Made by a program: the position numbers and the translations under genes | The notes under the pieces: generated by a model | Databases searched by the model: none | What the model saw: only the letters and a program-made list of their open reading frames with translations | Told to the model about the DNA's origin: nothing | Source: Paralvinella palmiformis | Lineage: Eukaryota > Annelida > Polychaeta > Terebellida > Alvinellidae | Direction: 5' to 3' | NCBI GenBank assembly: GCA_025642065.1 | Contig: JAODUP010000154.1 | Span: forward strand, 840,501 to 904,500 | Length of the DNA: 64,000 nucleotides | Shown here: positions 21,667 to 34,155 of the stretch, in pieces | Numbering within the stretch: the stretch's first letter is position 1 | Layout of the letters: every line of letters starts with the position of its first letter

Positions 21667-21773
21667 GAGGGGGTTAGTTAGAGTGATGAGTGGAAACATC
21701 CCACAGAATCAAGAATACGATTCGATCCCACAATCCTAGGTCTGTAGCGTACTACACTTGACCACCACGACGG

Positions 21774-21776
<3 letters not shown>
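21667..21776 (-). mobile_element. tRNA-derived SINE, family C (minus)
   Basis: On the minus strand: CGTCGTGGTGGTCAAGTGTAG (A-box region), GGGATCGAATCG (B box), TTCTGTGGGATGTTTCCACTC (body). It abuts the CA/TA/GA compound microsatellite at 21775-21847. Confidence 0.6.

Positions 21777-21847
<71 letters not shown>
21775..21847. repeat. CA-TA-GA compound microsatellite
   Basis: CA run (21775-21804), TA run (to about 21828), GA run (to 21847), joined without gaps. Confidence 0.97.
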
Positions 21848-22730
21848 TTCAATAACACACATACTGAACTCTTTAAAAGTAAATGCAGTTGTATTAATTA
21901 CATATTTATATTTTTATATGTATTGCTATACTCATTTTTCAGATTAAGACGAATTCGTTCAATGTTTTAAAATAAAGAAATATTAATGAAAATAATTACC
22001 TGGTTACAGGAATGAGCAGTAATAAACAAAATAAAAATTTGTTAATTAGTCGCAGCAAGTTATGAAATGTTCACCGCATGTTTTACCTTTTTCATCTGTT
22101 AGACATCATATATTACACATTGCGACATCCAACACCGTGCTATTGTCACGTGTCATATTTTGTTAAATTAATACCAAAAGTATTATACACATTCATAAAA
22201 AATTAAGTACCAGGGTTATTTTACTGAAATTGGTGTTTCAAAAAAGTACGCAAACTTGAATTTCAATACATGCCAACTTTAACACCAAATGAGTGAGAGG
22301 GGCAGCGTCTTTTCAAAGTGTCCGGATTGAAATTTATATTTATTCACAAAAACTCCGTGTTTGTTTTCCGCTAAATGTGTTTTAAACTTTTGCTTTATAG
22401 ACTTTATTCGAACACATCCTGATTATAATATTGAATTAAACATTTGAACGATATCTATTATTTTTTTCAATCAGTGATGGGACTCTGTTTAATGTTTCAA
22501 AATTAGCTAATAATTAAACATTTCTTTAACTATGCCGACATTCTATTCATATTTTTGTACCCGGATGTTGTTGTGTTTTTTGTGTACCTAATTCACCGAG
22601 TTTTGTTATAAATATCGTTTAGACATATTAATCATCATTTACATGCAAAAGGTTTCCTGCTTACTATTGTGAAATGTTAAACTATGGGTAACATACATGT
22701 ATATTCCATTCAGAACTCCGCCCTAATATA

Positions 22731-22785
22731 GCACACACACACACACACACACATGAAGGTGAGAGAGCGAGAGAGAGAGAGAGAG
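22731..22785. repeat. CA then GA microsatellites
   Basis: CA run 22731-22753, six-base gap, GA run to 22785. Confidence 0.95.
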
Positions 22786-23699
22786 TTAACTATGCTGGAA
22801 TTTTATTTAAGTAATTTAAGATTTGCCGTTTTATGGTGACGATAAGTTATCCTTCTACCGATTTTAATTAATTCCAGCTTTGATACAGTTTATTTTCATT
22901 TATTATTTTAATATCTAGTAATGAATTATAAATCATTATTTTATTTTGGTAGCAGGCCCATTTTTGTGTGCAGTAAATAATTTATTTATACAGTTTTACA
23001 CCGAGGTTTCCATCATAAGGAACACACAAAAGGCATGGTGTGTGCTATGTATGCTGTTACTATTTTCCAACTTGGAATAGAAACAACTCAAAATCAAACA
23101 AACCGTCTTCTATAGGATAATTAATTCACAGTTCTTGAATGTACTGATCTCATACCTATAAAGATCCTCCCACTGAACGAGTTTATCTAACCCATCTTTC
23201 CCGATCAAGGTAAATGTTATTTCGGCAACAATTCGATCATATAAACATTGTGTCAGCACTAAGCTCATGTCCCTGGGAAGCCACAAACGCTCCTTCATTG
23301 ACTGGCACTTTAATGAAGTGGGTTAATCCAAAGGCGGACAGCTTGCGGCAGCCACTCGTATCCGAACCGATATTTACAAGGAGGCAGACGGAAGTCCGTC
23401 GCTTACTAAGCGTGTATACGCTGTGTGGAGGCAGGAGGCGAGGGGGAGGGTCTCGGCGACGAATGAAGTGCCAATTTGTAGCAAGTGTTTTCACAGACAT
23501 CTGGCCAGTCTTCAGGCGGTCGATGTACCCCCCGACAACCACCCCCACCAAGGAATCCCACTATTGGACGAGCTCATATGGATTATAGATAGACATATAG
23601 GCGTTATTTGGTGCGAAGTTAATGCAACGAATGACCGATACACCGAACGCACGTAATTAACCTTATACACGAGGATATTGGCCGGTTAAAGGTCATCTC

Positions 23700-24121
23700 G
23701 TCGTCTACTAAATATGAGCTCGGCCGATATCCATCTTCCCTCTCCTCCGTCCTCCTCCCCAATTTAGTTATTGTTTAGAAGCCCGCCAATCCCCGCATCA
23801 AGGTCCTCATGGTGCTGCTGGCTTCTCTCCTGCTTTCACCATCGCATCCCCTTCGTCACGTGACGTTCGCCGAGGACACCGCCCAGGCTACTGGGAGAGG
23901 CTCTCGCCACGACGCATACGGACACCGAGCCAGGAAGGGGAAGCTACGACGCTGTTTGCCGTTTGTCTGAGTGTGTGTGTGCCCGCGCGCGTGTTGCGTG
24001 CTTGTTATATATATAATAGATAGATAGATAGATATACAGGAGTCGATATTATTGCGGTGTCGCCGACTTGCCTGGATAACACCCGGATTAACACTTTCTA
24101 GCCGGATTCGGTCTAAGTGTC
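23700..24121 (+). promoter_or_regulatory. putative LAMP promoter and 5' UTR region
   Basis: This block is richer in G+C and CpG than its surroundings, lies directly upstream of the LAMP first coding exon and contains the CLEAR palindrome at 23855-23864. A TATATATA stretch at about 24005-24015 is followed by a TAGA repeat. Whether it works as a TATA box is uncertain, and the start site is not determined. Confidence 0.45.
23855..23864. promoter_or_regulatory. CLEAR/TFEB-type motif upstream of LAMP
   Basis: GTCACGTGAC is the exact palindromic CLEAR consensus bound by TFEB/MITF-family factors at lysosomal genes. It lies 295 bases upstream of the LAMP start codon, inside the CpG-enriched block. 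Placement in front of a lysosomal membrane gene makes function plausible; binding is not shown. Confidence 0.65.
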
Positions 24122-24157
24122 ATGTTGGAGGACGTTGGTGGATTTGTTCGCGTTTAG
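24122..24157 (+). other. upstream open reading frame before LAMP
   Basis: ATG at 24122 opens an 11-codon frame (MLEDVGGFVRV) whose TAG ends one base before the LAMP start codon at 24159. If in the mRNA it could damp LAMP translation or work by reinitiation. Confidence 0.45.
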
Positions 24158-24158
24158 C

Positions 24159-24213
24159 ATGATGAACAACCAAAACAGAACTCGCCACCTGCTAGCGATC
24201 GGCCTTTGTACAG
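24159..24213 (+). CDS. LAMP: LAMP exon 1
   Basis: Two tandem ATGs, then MMNNQNRTRHLLAIGLCT; ends phase 1 at ACAG before gtaaga. The hydrophobic run continues without a break as VLCIVLIQAAATS in exon 2, which confirms the junction over a 9.2-kb intron. Confidence 0.88.
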
Positions 24214-24993
24214 GTAAGACTTGTGTCTCCGGCTTGTTGTTAATCGTAAAAATCACTATAGGTAAAACCCGTCGGTCGGGCATAGAACCGAGAACGTTTC
24301 CATATATCCGTGGTCAGTGCCGCTCAGCCAAAAAACAAACGTGACGCCAATATAATGACGTGTTTCCCTAAACCCCGATACGTAAGTAAGTCTTATCGCC
24401 ATCGTGATATATTGGGGACATTTCGGCCGACCAGGAATAATGTCCCCGTGATAGAATTGACCGATGGGCGTGTTGCCGAAGACGACCATATGGTTTAGAT
24501 TATCCCGAGACGAGATCGTTTGACAATCGATAATATGACGTTGGTTTGGACTGGCCAATTGTCAGTGTTCTCCGATAACATAATCTTATAACGTGAAGGC
24601 GTCGATTGAATATTACAAATTGATATTATATATTGTCATTTGTTGACATAGTACGCCGATATGTCAGCGATATTAAGCGGGAGACCGGTCCGGAGTACTG
24701 TAACACGACTGTTGAACGTTAGCTGGCTTTGTCACAGCCGACGTGAGAGTACTTGCGTGGGTAGGAATAATGGTGTCGGTGGGTATTAGCAGTTGGACGA
24801 AATAGGATATTTGTTACTATAAAACTAACAGCAATTGGGCGTGGAACATGTTGGGTGTTTGTTTGTTTGTGTGTGTGTGGGGGGGGGGAGATACAATGAG
24901 TCGCGAATAGAAGTGAAAACAAAATCTGGACAATTTATCATGAAACTGAATACGGTATAGGGCCTATTTCCCCAGTTGAGATGAGTAATGTTT

Positions 24994-25024
<31 letters not shown>

Positions 25025-25888
25025 GGAGAGGGAGAGAGAGAGAGAGAGATCTAACTGATCCTATTTGTGTTATCCCTAGGCGTTCTAAAGGCTTTGTGTT
25101 ATATTTGTATGTTTATGTCACAGACATGTCGTGGGGGTGGGGTGCAATTCACGTCTACATCTCTCCCACAATCTCACTGACAACCAAAAAACCAATATTA
25201 CCAAAGCTAGAACTAGCCGGCTTATATTACAGTTATAGATGCTTGTCTCCAACAGCCTAGAAAAATTGAGTACACGAAATCTAAGTATTAGTGTAATATT
25301 TACAATTACAACAACAATAACAACAACAACAACGATAAGAAATTGGTTGAAGTGACACTTTCACAGCTTAAACAGATAGTGGAAAATATATCACTATACA
25401 ATATACAAGTATTTTCCATTCTTAGAGGCTTCATCCTGGTAACATCAACGAGAATTTCAGATATTTGATATTAATATAAAAGTATATTTGTAAAATATGA
25501 TGGTTTGATACATATATGTAGGAAATGAGACGTTTATCATACATTAGAATTGTGATCAACAATATTGAACATATAGATAGTGCCATCGTGTGTATTGCGT
25601 CCTAATACGTTTGTGTATCTACACGAGGCTTGCCTCATAGCACCAATATTTACATATATACATGAAAAAAACAGACGGTGAGACATACAAATAGATAGAT
25701 AGGGTTGGCGTGTGTATTTGCCAAATAGAAAAAGCTGATGGTCTCTATTCCACCGTCTAAAGTCGGCCAGAGGTAAGAACAATGGCCGTACATGTTTATG
25801 GCTCTTTGATGTATATATTTATCGTTGTGTAAGTTAATGTATTATGTTTTGTTGATGCATAGGTGTTTCTACTCTGAGCCAGTACCAT

Positions 25889-25941
<53 letters not shown>

Positions 25942-28900
25942 AGGAATAAAAATTTCTATGTTTTATATCGTTTATATAAATTACTATAGTGTTCGGATAA
26001 CCTAAACCTGATCAAATTACAAGTAGATTGTAATCTGACTAAGCGTCTCCGTTAAATTGGCTCACTTAAATTACTATATTAAAACGTTATATTCTGGTCG
26101 TGAGTAACAAATATTACAAATATTATGTGTCTCGCTATATTGTCTTTCTGTTTCACAGATAATTACAGATGTTTGTTTTCTTTTTAAAATGCAGCATATT
26201 ATAGATAAAACGATTCAGAGAACAACAAATCCCTTTGATAAGAAATTATCAAAAGGTAATATAAGTTAATTAAACAAATATTAGCATATTTTCCTTCGGT
26301 ATTCATCTACAATCATTACCAACATAGAGGCACGCAGAAAAAACAAACAAACAAACAAGCAAAGGCAAAATACACAAAGAGAAATCCCATCTTAACAAAT
26401 AAACATTCGCTTTAATATTTTAGTTACTTAGAATGACATCTCCACACATAATTCACCGAATCAAAACGACACACATGCATCTGATATGGACACACCCAGT
26501 CGGAATATAACACCGACATCTCCCAGAAAATTAACTATTTCAGGGCAACAACCCGTAACTAATTATCACTGGAATAAAAGTGAGCCGGTTAAAACACCGT
26601 CCTCTGTAATAGATTTTTGTCTCTTTAACAAAAGTTAACATCCAAAAAGCTACGACGTGACAAAATGTGTGGGATTCCACTGAATTAAAAACAAAAAAAG
26701 TCACATCGATCACCATCGACCGTAGTAGAGGAGATGTTTATCCCTTGTACTACATCACAGAAACGATGGAATAACATGGGAGAGGAAAACAATATGGTGT
26801 TTTCTGGCTTTGGCGACAACACTGAAATGAAAGAAATCTGAATGGAAAAGGCCAGACATAGAAAAACTTGGTCTAATAATGGGGACTTTAAATCTTGAAA
26901 CTGTTTTATCTTCACCAAAAGAGGATATCCTATTATAAAATCACTTCTTCCCTTAACAGTCACAATAATTAATGGAACACAGACATGTCCAATGCTGTGT
27001 TACGCCACTGGCTAAGTTATTTAATTTAAGTGAACGAGAATGTCAGTTTGACCCCATTTATAACATCAGTCGCACTACAATTAATATATATAGTTATATG
27101 ATATCGGAGGAGACCAATTTAATAAACAAAATGTTTGTCACTTTTGCCTATTATTAATATTGACAACGGCGATATAATAAATACAATGATGGAGCTGGAT
27201 AAAAAATTAAAAATTGATTACTTCTTTAGATGTCGTAAAATTAAGCTAAAAGTGGAAGACATTTAGGTCAACATTCAACTGCACCTCGACTGATAAACTA
27301 TTAAACTTGAATCTCCTTCTGGTTATTTCAAACTTGTAATCAGAGGTAAAAACGTTAACTAAAAGGAAAGAAAGGCCAAATATTAACCATTCGGAATACA
27401 CAACATTTATAAAAATAAGAATCTGGTATTATAGAAAGTCAACATAATTGCTAATCGATACAAAAAACTATTATTTAGCTGAAGGTCATCGTTAGTTGAA
27501 TAATATTGACTACCAGAAAAATTAAAATATTTATATTTCGTCAAACAACAATAAAGGTTATGGAAAGTTTAAATTGACCGAGCGACTATTATAACTTTTA
27601 TTACCACCAATTATTCAAAGACCTTGAAGGTTCTGTTGTTTTCCCAAAATTCACGAGACAATTAACAGCTGGACCTTCCTATATAAGATGCAACCTGGTA
27701 GACTTATACTGTGTAGTCGTGGGCGGCTGACCACGTTAAATGGCGCTGCCGTCTCCACTGAATTATTTAAAATAAAGGGGGACGTTAAAAACCCCCTGAG
27801 GACGTAAAACACTCTGGCAGTGACCACCCTCAGGGTATTTCGGCTCCATCTTTCCGTACTGCTCCCCTGTGAGTGGTGGGGGAGGAGGTTTCTCAACCAC
27901 TCCAACATAGAGGCTGTGCTGATTAAGCGACAGCCTGGGGATTCTCCCCGAACAACAAAACCAAAACCAACTTATACTGTCTGATTGCAATAGTGAATGT
28001 AAAAATATGGCGTGTTTCGTTGACATTTTTCTTAAACAATCTGCGAAGAAACACCTTTCCAACATAAATAAATATGTGATTTCGTGGTAAAACTGGAAAT
28101 TGATGCATCCCCGATGACCGTTTACTTTTGACATTAGAGATGAGGTCATGCTGAAGGACTTAATCCTTGAATTATCATTAAGAAATAACGATTTTTGTCT
28201 TTAATGTGGAATGGTATATTTATCTATAGGCTTTGACTGCCACCATATTGATACATATGCATTAATACATATATACGTTAATTAACCGCATACAAGTTGT
28301 CGTTTTCTAGATGATATATTTACTAGATGGTTGCATGGTGAAAAAGGATCTATTTAAATTCTTGAATATATTAAATAAATACTAAACACCAATTAGATTT
28401 AAAACAAACAGACATTTTCTTTTCTAGGGTAAAGCAATATTTAAAAATCTGGAGGACAAGAATGGACTTCTTTAATGTCTTCTTTGAGTCGAAATCCCAA
28501 ATGTGCATATAATGTCGGTATGAAGTTTCAGATTTCACGCTTTTATAGAATATGCTCAAACGGACAGATTTAAATGAAGAATAGCATATTATATTTCAAT
28601 CACGGTGGAAAATAAAATACGCCCACCCCTCCTAAAAAATAGGTTACTGTGGAGCATTTAGTGTAAAGCTGTCCAAGATCTGTAAATACAATAGAACATG
28701 GCATTAATCCGACTACTAGTTATACCGATAGTTAATGGGGTTTTAAACTATGTCGGTTTAACGAATGTAAATACAACGTTAAGAGTACAGAAACCCATAT
28801 AATATATATGGACTAATAGGGAATTTAAACTGTGACTCATCTAATGGAGTAAATGTTTATGAATGTTTACAGGTCTGTTAGCAGTATGAGGGAAGAGTAA

Positions 28901-29843
28901 TATTGAACTTCATGGTAAAATAACGGTATTAGGTAAGAGATCAATTTGAAAAACTAGTCCCCTGAGTTATTTATATCTCCTGGGACATGTACAGAAGAAC
29001 AAACACGTACTAGTATCATCTGATTATATATAGCTGATTATCAGTTTATTTCAATTGAAGAGACAAAATTCACACACTCAAGCAAAGTTAAACAACTGTA
29101 CAAGTATCTGTACAAATATGAAAGAAAAAAGGATTGATCGTTTAACTCAAACTATTTCGAACGAAGCAGTATTTTACACAGTAGACAATGTTTAGCTCTA
29201 GAAATAAAGTACAATAACTACTAGTTCCTAGGGTAGTGTTTAATAGAAACAGAAACTAGTGAACTTAATTATTAATGGATGAGTAGATATTTTAGACACG
29301 TGTGTTTAAGAAAGTAGTTTACAACGTAAACAAATGATATTTGGAATGAGTTTAATATCTCATTCTGCTGCTACTGCTTTCATCAAGTGTATGTCGTTTA
29401 TTTCTCATTCAGGTAGCGATAATTAACACACACACACACGCACACACACGCACACACGCACGCACGCACACACATACACACACATACGCAGACATACACA
29501 CGCACGCACAGACACATAGTTAAATATTAATTATCACCTTTAAGGTCTGACAAGTCATTCACATTATGATCGTTTTATCTACCTGACATCAGGTCTACCC
29601 ATTTATTTGTTGTTTGTTTATCATCAACTCTCCTGTTTAGTGAGCCTACTACTGTCTGTTGTCGTATTATCGATTATTGGAAAAATCAACAACAGTGAGG
29701 ATCGATCATTTTGACTAGTCAAGGTTAGTCAGGTGTTTGTTATTAAACAATTTAGCGGCAGTTTCGAGGTAATTTTACCGATTAATTGAACATGGGATCA
29801 GCCAGGTAATCTATTGGTAGATGATTCAGACATCATCATCGTC

Positions 29844-29892
<49 letters not shown>

Positions 29893-31407
29893 GAATAATA
29901 ATAATAATATTTTATAACGCATTATTCAACTTGAATTGTTCTAAGGCGCTTTACATTTAAAACATAATTAAAACATATTCTATACTCATATAGCACATAC
30001 ACATTTTATACACAAATGTACTGCTCTTCTAAATAGACTAATTTAAATAAGTGGCTTTTAAGAACCTTAGAAAACATTTCTTTACTTGTACGTTAAATGT
30101 ACAGGAAACCAATGCAGCTGAAACAAAACTGTTGTTATATGTTCCCTTTTACAAATGGGTAACAACAGACGTGCATGACAGTTCAGGATTCGTTGTAAGC
30201 GGTTTGTCAGAGAGATGGGAATATTATATAACATTGCGTTGTCATAGTCCTGTCGAGAAATTATAAGGGCTTGGACTAAAGTTTTGCGTGTCTCATCATT
30301 TAGTTACTTACGAATGCTTACTAAATTTGTTATTTGATAATAACAGGACATACATATATAATTCAATTGTTTCTCCATTCCTAGGGTATTATCCAATATA
30401 ACCCTTAGATTTTTTACAGACATGGAAGAATTTATATAACTGGATCCTACCTTAAAGCGAAGATTCTCAGTTTTCTACACATGTTGCTTGGGTGAGAAAG
30501 CAATGAATTCGGTCTTATCTTTATCCAATTTCAGCATGTTGTGGTTCATCCAAATAATTACGTCTTCAATGCAAGCTTCAACTGAAGCTGAAATATTATC
30601 CCATTTATTATATGGCTTTAAAATGATGTACACTTATGTATCACCGAGATAACAATGATATTTAATATTATGCCATTTTAAAATTTAACCAACTTAATAC
30701 CAAAGAAAATTTTTAAACGCTTCGGTAGTATCGGATGATGGATTATATCAATGGCTGCAGATAAATCAATCATAATTAATACAGACATGGATCCTTCACC
30801 AAGAGCCTCAGCAATGTCACTGTGTACTTTGAAGAGAACAGTTTCTGTTGAATGACCTCTATGCTAAGCAGACTGATAACTATAATTTAGGGGTCATTGT
30901 GCTATAAGTGTTGTTATCTCGAATTTTACATTACGTTGTGCTGAATCGATAGGTCCCAGCAATATGTACAGATTTTATACTCACTCACTCACTCACTCAC
31001 TCACTCACTCACTCACTCACTCACTCACTCACTCACTCACTCACTCACTCACTCACTCACTCACTCACTCACTCACTCACTCACTCACTCACTCACTCAC
31101 TCACTCACTCACTCACTCACTCACTCACTCACTCACTCACTCACTCACTCACTCACTCACTCACTCACTCACTCACTCACTCTTCCACACATCTACCCAC
31201 TTAGTACTACTATTTTCGGTCAAAATCAGCTTCATTTTTATATTAATGGGTTTATATTTTGTCCCCTAAATACAAAACTGATACCGGAATATCTCTGACA
31301 AACATAAACCTCCAAGAACGTGTAACATGTAAGTGTCTCATTATATTTTTATAAGTAAAACTAGTATTGATGTTGTCCCCCATACTAGTACATTATATAC
31401 ATCTAAC

Positions 31408-31458
<51 letters not shown>

Positions 31459-34081
31459 TAGTACACCAGAAAAAAATCCTCCCCCGTAAAATGTATACAG
31501 CCAAACACATCAATATAAGAAAATAGGAAGCAATAGGATATGACTTATTGTTCCCCTATCATCCATGCATCACCAACTTGATGATGATGATGATGATGAT
31601 GATGCTGATGGCGACGACGACGACGACGAAGATGGCTAAAGGCGTTCGTTATTTAGCATAAACATTTGGTTTATAAACATATATTTTCTTCCTCTATTCC
31701 CATATATTACGACGTCCTAGAACTGACATCGGCCTCTCTCGTCAAATATTCATCATAAACGAACGACCAGTCAGAACGGCCTTCAGCGGATGTTAATTCT
31801 AAGTCTGAACAGCTGATACGAGTCTCATACAGTTTGTCTCCTTGACACCAATCGATTGATGGCGGAGACAAAGGAAGGTTATACTTGTTGTAAATAAGAT
31901 AAATACAAAAAAACCCCGACTAAACGCCCACACGGCGCTGACATTTTTGGAGAGATTGCTGAAACATTGTACGCCTCTCGGCAGGAAAGGTCTACTGGGT
32001 TCCGGTACCCATCGTTCGTGTGTTTTAAATCATGGTTGGGGATTATCTGGAGGCGGTATCGTTTCAATCGTTGCTAAAACAGGAGCACTGATACACGTAC
32101 GCAAATACACGCGTACGCTCGCTCTCAGACAGGCACGCGCGCTCGCGCTCATATATCAACGCGCTATATTAATGCAGAGATGTTTTATACGGTTAATTAG
32201 ATTTGATGCTGTTCCATTGCGTTAGATTGTCAATTATGAACATCAACTTAATTATCTATGTTCTAAATTGATTGGGTGTTTAAGTTCTCTACACGAAGTT
32301 GATTGTGGTTCCTTACTTAAAGTGTAATACAGCGAACTTGTGTTTGCGGTCAGCGACGAAGTGTTCACAATGAACTAGTGTGGAAAAACAAATATTTTCG
32401 TTTGTCAATTCGCGATTTTTATTTTTTATTTGCAAGACCAAACCAATATATAAACTCTGGTAGCAGTTCCTTCGACTAGCAATCATCTTAAATGTAACAT
32501 TTTATTGCCTATGTTTTTGCTAATGGAGCGGATTAATTGTCGGGGAAAGTCAGTTTTCATCACTCGAGTCTGTCGAATCTTCGAGATAATGGCTGTGACA
32601 GATGCTATAACGATAAACTCTAAATATCTGCTAGTGAACAATATGAAATCGGACATCAGGAAAATACAATTATTTCAGATATATATGTTCTACTAAAAAA
32701 TCTCCTGTTCTCGCAAATTAACAGAAATATCGTTGTACAAAGTTTTTGTCCATCTCCCTACATGATTACTAAATATCCATTTGTTCAACGTCTGATCGAG
32801 TAAATCAGATATAATTTTTTACTGGGCTTACTTCATTAATAAGTACTACATTTTGTAATTAATGAATGATGTATTGTGAAACTAGATTATGCATGTAATA
32901 AAACATAAGGTTGACAGGGTTTTTTTTCTTCTGGAAATTCCGTCTAAATTGATCCTTAAATAAGAGGGCTAGCATACAATAAGTGAACGACAAATGCGCC
33001 ATGTTGCAAACTACTACTATACAAATGATAAATAATGACAAATAAATATTTATTTACTATCAAAATATAACATGTTATTTAAAATAAGTTGATAGCTGTA
33101 ATAGACCATTTATCCACAGGTGAATCATGAGCGTTTTTATCCGACAATTCAATACAACGTCTACCAATGATTTAGCCCACAAATGCCAAACCCGATCCAC
33201 AAACGGAGTTCCGCTAGATGTCGCTGTCGTTGTGGAAATTTTTATCGTTCGAATTAAGCATTCCTATTCTTAGATTTAAGCTTCTCCGAATTGATGGCAA
33301 TTTATCGTAATAAATCTGACCAGATACAAACATTGATCTTCTATCTTGTCATGTCATTGTTCCAATAACGTCACTAACGAGTCGTTTTGTTATCGTACAG
33401 TACTCTGTATCGTCTTGATACAAGCTGCTGCTACTTCGGAACAAGTCAAGAGTTCGGAAGACAAATATTCTGCTGATCCAGAACAACCTTCAGATACGGC
33501 CGCCGATGATGAACCTTCCCCAGATAGCGATCCATCCCTAGGAGCTGAGCCTATCCCAAATAACGGAGCTTCTTCGGATACTGAATCTTCATCAAATGCT
33601 GAACCTTCGGATACTGGATCTTCCTCGGATGTTGGACCTTCCTCTGATAATAGCCTTACCTCAGATTCGGATGTTGGGCCTGCTTTAGACGATGGACCCG
33701 TTCCAGATGATGGAGACGGTCTAGCCTCGGATCAAAAACCTGATCCTGTTGGCGGTACTGATGCAGGTTCTGATCCTGAACCATCTTCTGATAATGATGA
33801 TGTCCCTCCATCAGACAACGTATCTGAACCAGATTTGGAAAACGCTTCGCTAATCGATGAAACGAAGCCAATCACCAAGCCAAGTACAGGTAAACATACA
33901 ACAATGATGATAATAATAACAATAATAATAATGGTGGTGGTGCTAATGATAATGATTTATCTTACGCCACAATCAAGAAAAGTTGCCCCTTAGGCGTCTT
34001 GCGGTGAAAAAAGTCCTTCAAATAATACAACCCATGCATGTACGTATATATCCAGCAAACTGAAAAACTTAAAAAAACAAT

Positions 34082-34155
<74 letters not shown>

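Larger units (their letters stand above)
15573..24121. other. intergenic region between TAF6L and LAMP
   Basis: 8.5 kb without a recognised exon. From left to right: AT-rich DNA to 17.6 kb; a family C SINE (17705-17882); TA and TG microsatellites (18.0, 18.2, 18.4 kb); a motif cluster with higher CpG at 18.5-18.9 kb; TA repeat near 19.27-19.29 kb; decayed SINEs near 21.1 and 21.7 kb; CA/TA/GA compound repeats at 21.8 and 22.7 kb; a CpG-rich stretch from about 23.3 kb into the LAMP promoter. Open frames at 20369-20713 and 23214-23656 lack family resemblance or convincing splice context and are not called. Confidence 0.6.
24214..33400 (+). other. LAMP intron 1
   Basis: 9.2 kb. It contains microsatellites (24.0, 25.0, 25.9, 29.4, 29.8, 31.4, 31.6 kb), a family A SINE (27717-27965), a broken LINE on the minus strand (29844-30960), a 204-bp ACTC repeat (30979-31182) and a CpG cluster (32095-32165). 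No other coding exon was recognised; open frames at 24256-24558, 25537-25782, 26685-26963 and 31947-32225 have no family resemblance. Confidence 0.7.

Noticed and set aside
23214..23656. Overlapping open frames on both strands near 23.2-23.7 kb
   Set aside because: They lie in CpG-rich DNA where stops are rare, have no recognisable domain, and contradict each other.
30051..30266. Plus-strand open frame at 30.05-30.27 kb
   Set aside because: It is the antisense shadow of the broken minus-strand LINE reverse transcriptase.
30964..31269. Open frame encoding repeated THSL units, resembling a repeat protein
   Set aside because: It is entirely the product of the perfect ACTC array; no start context, neighbours or exon support.
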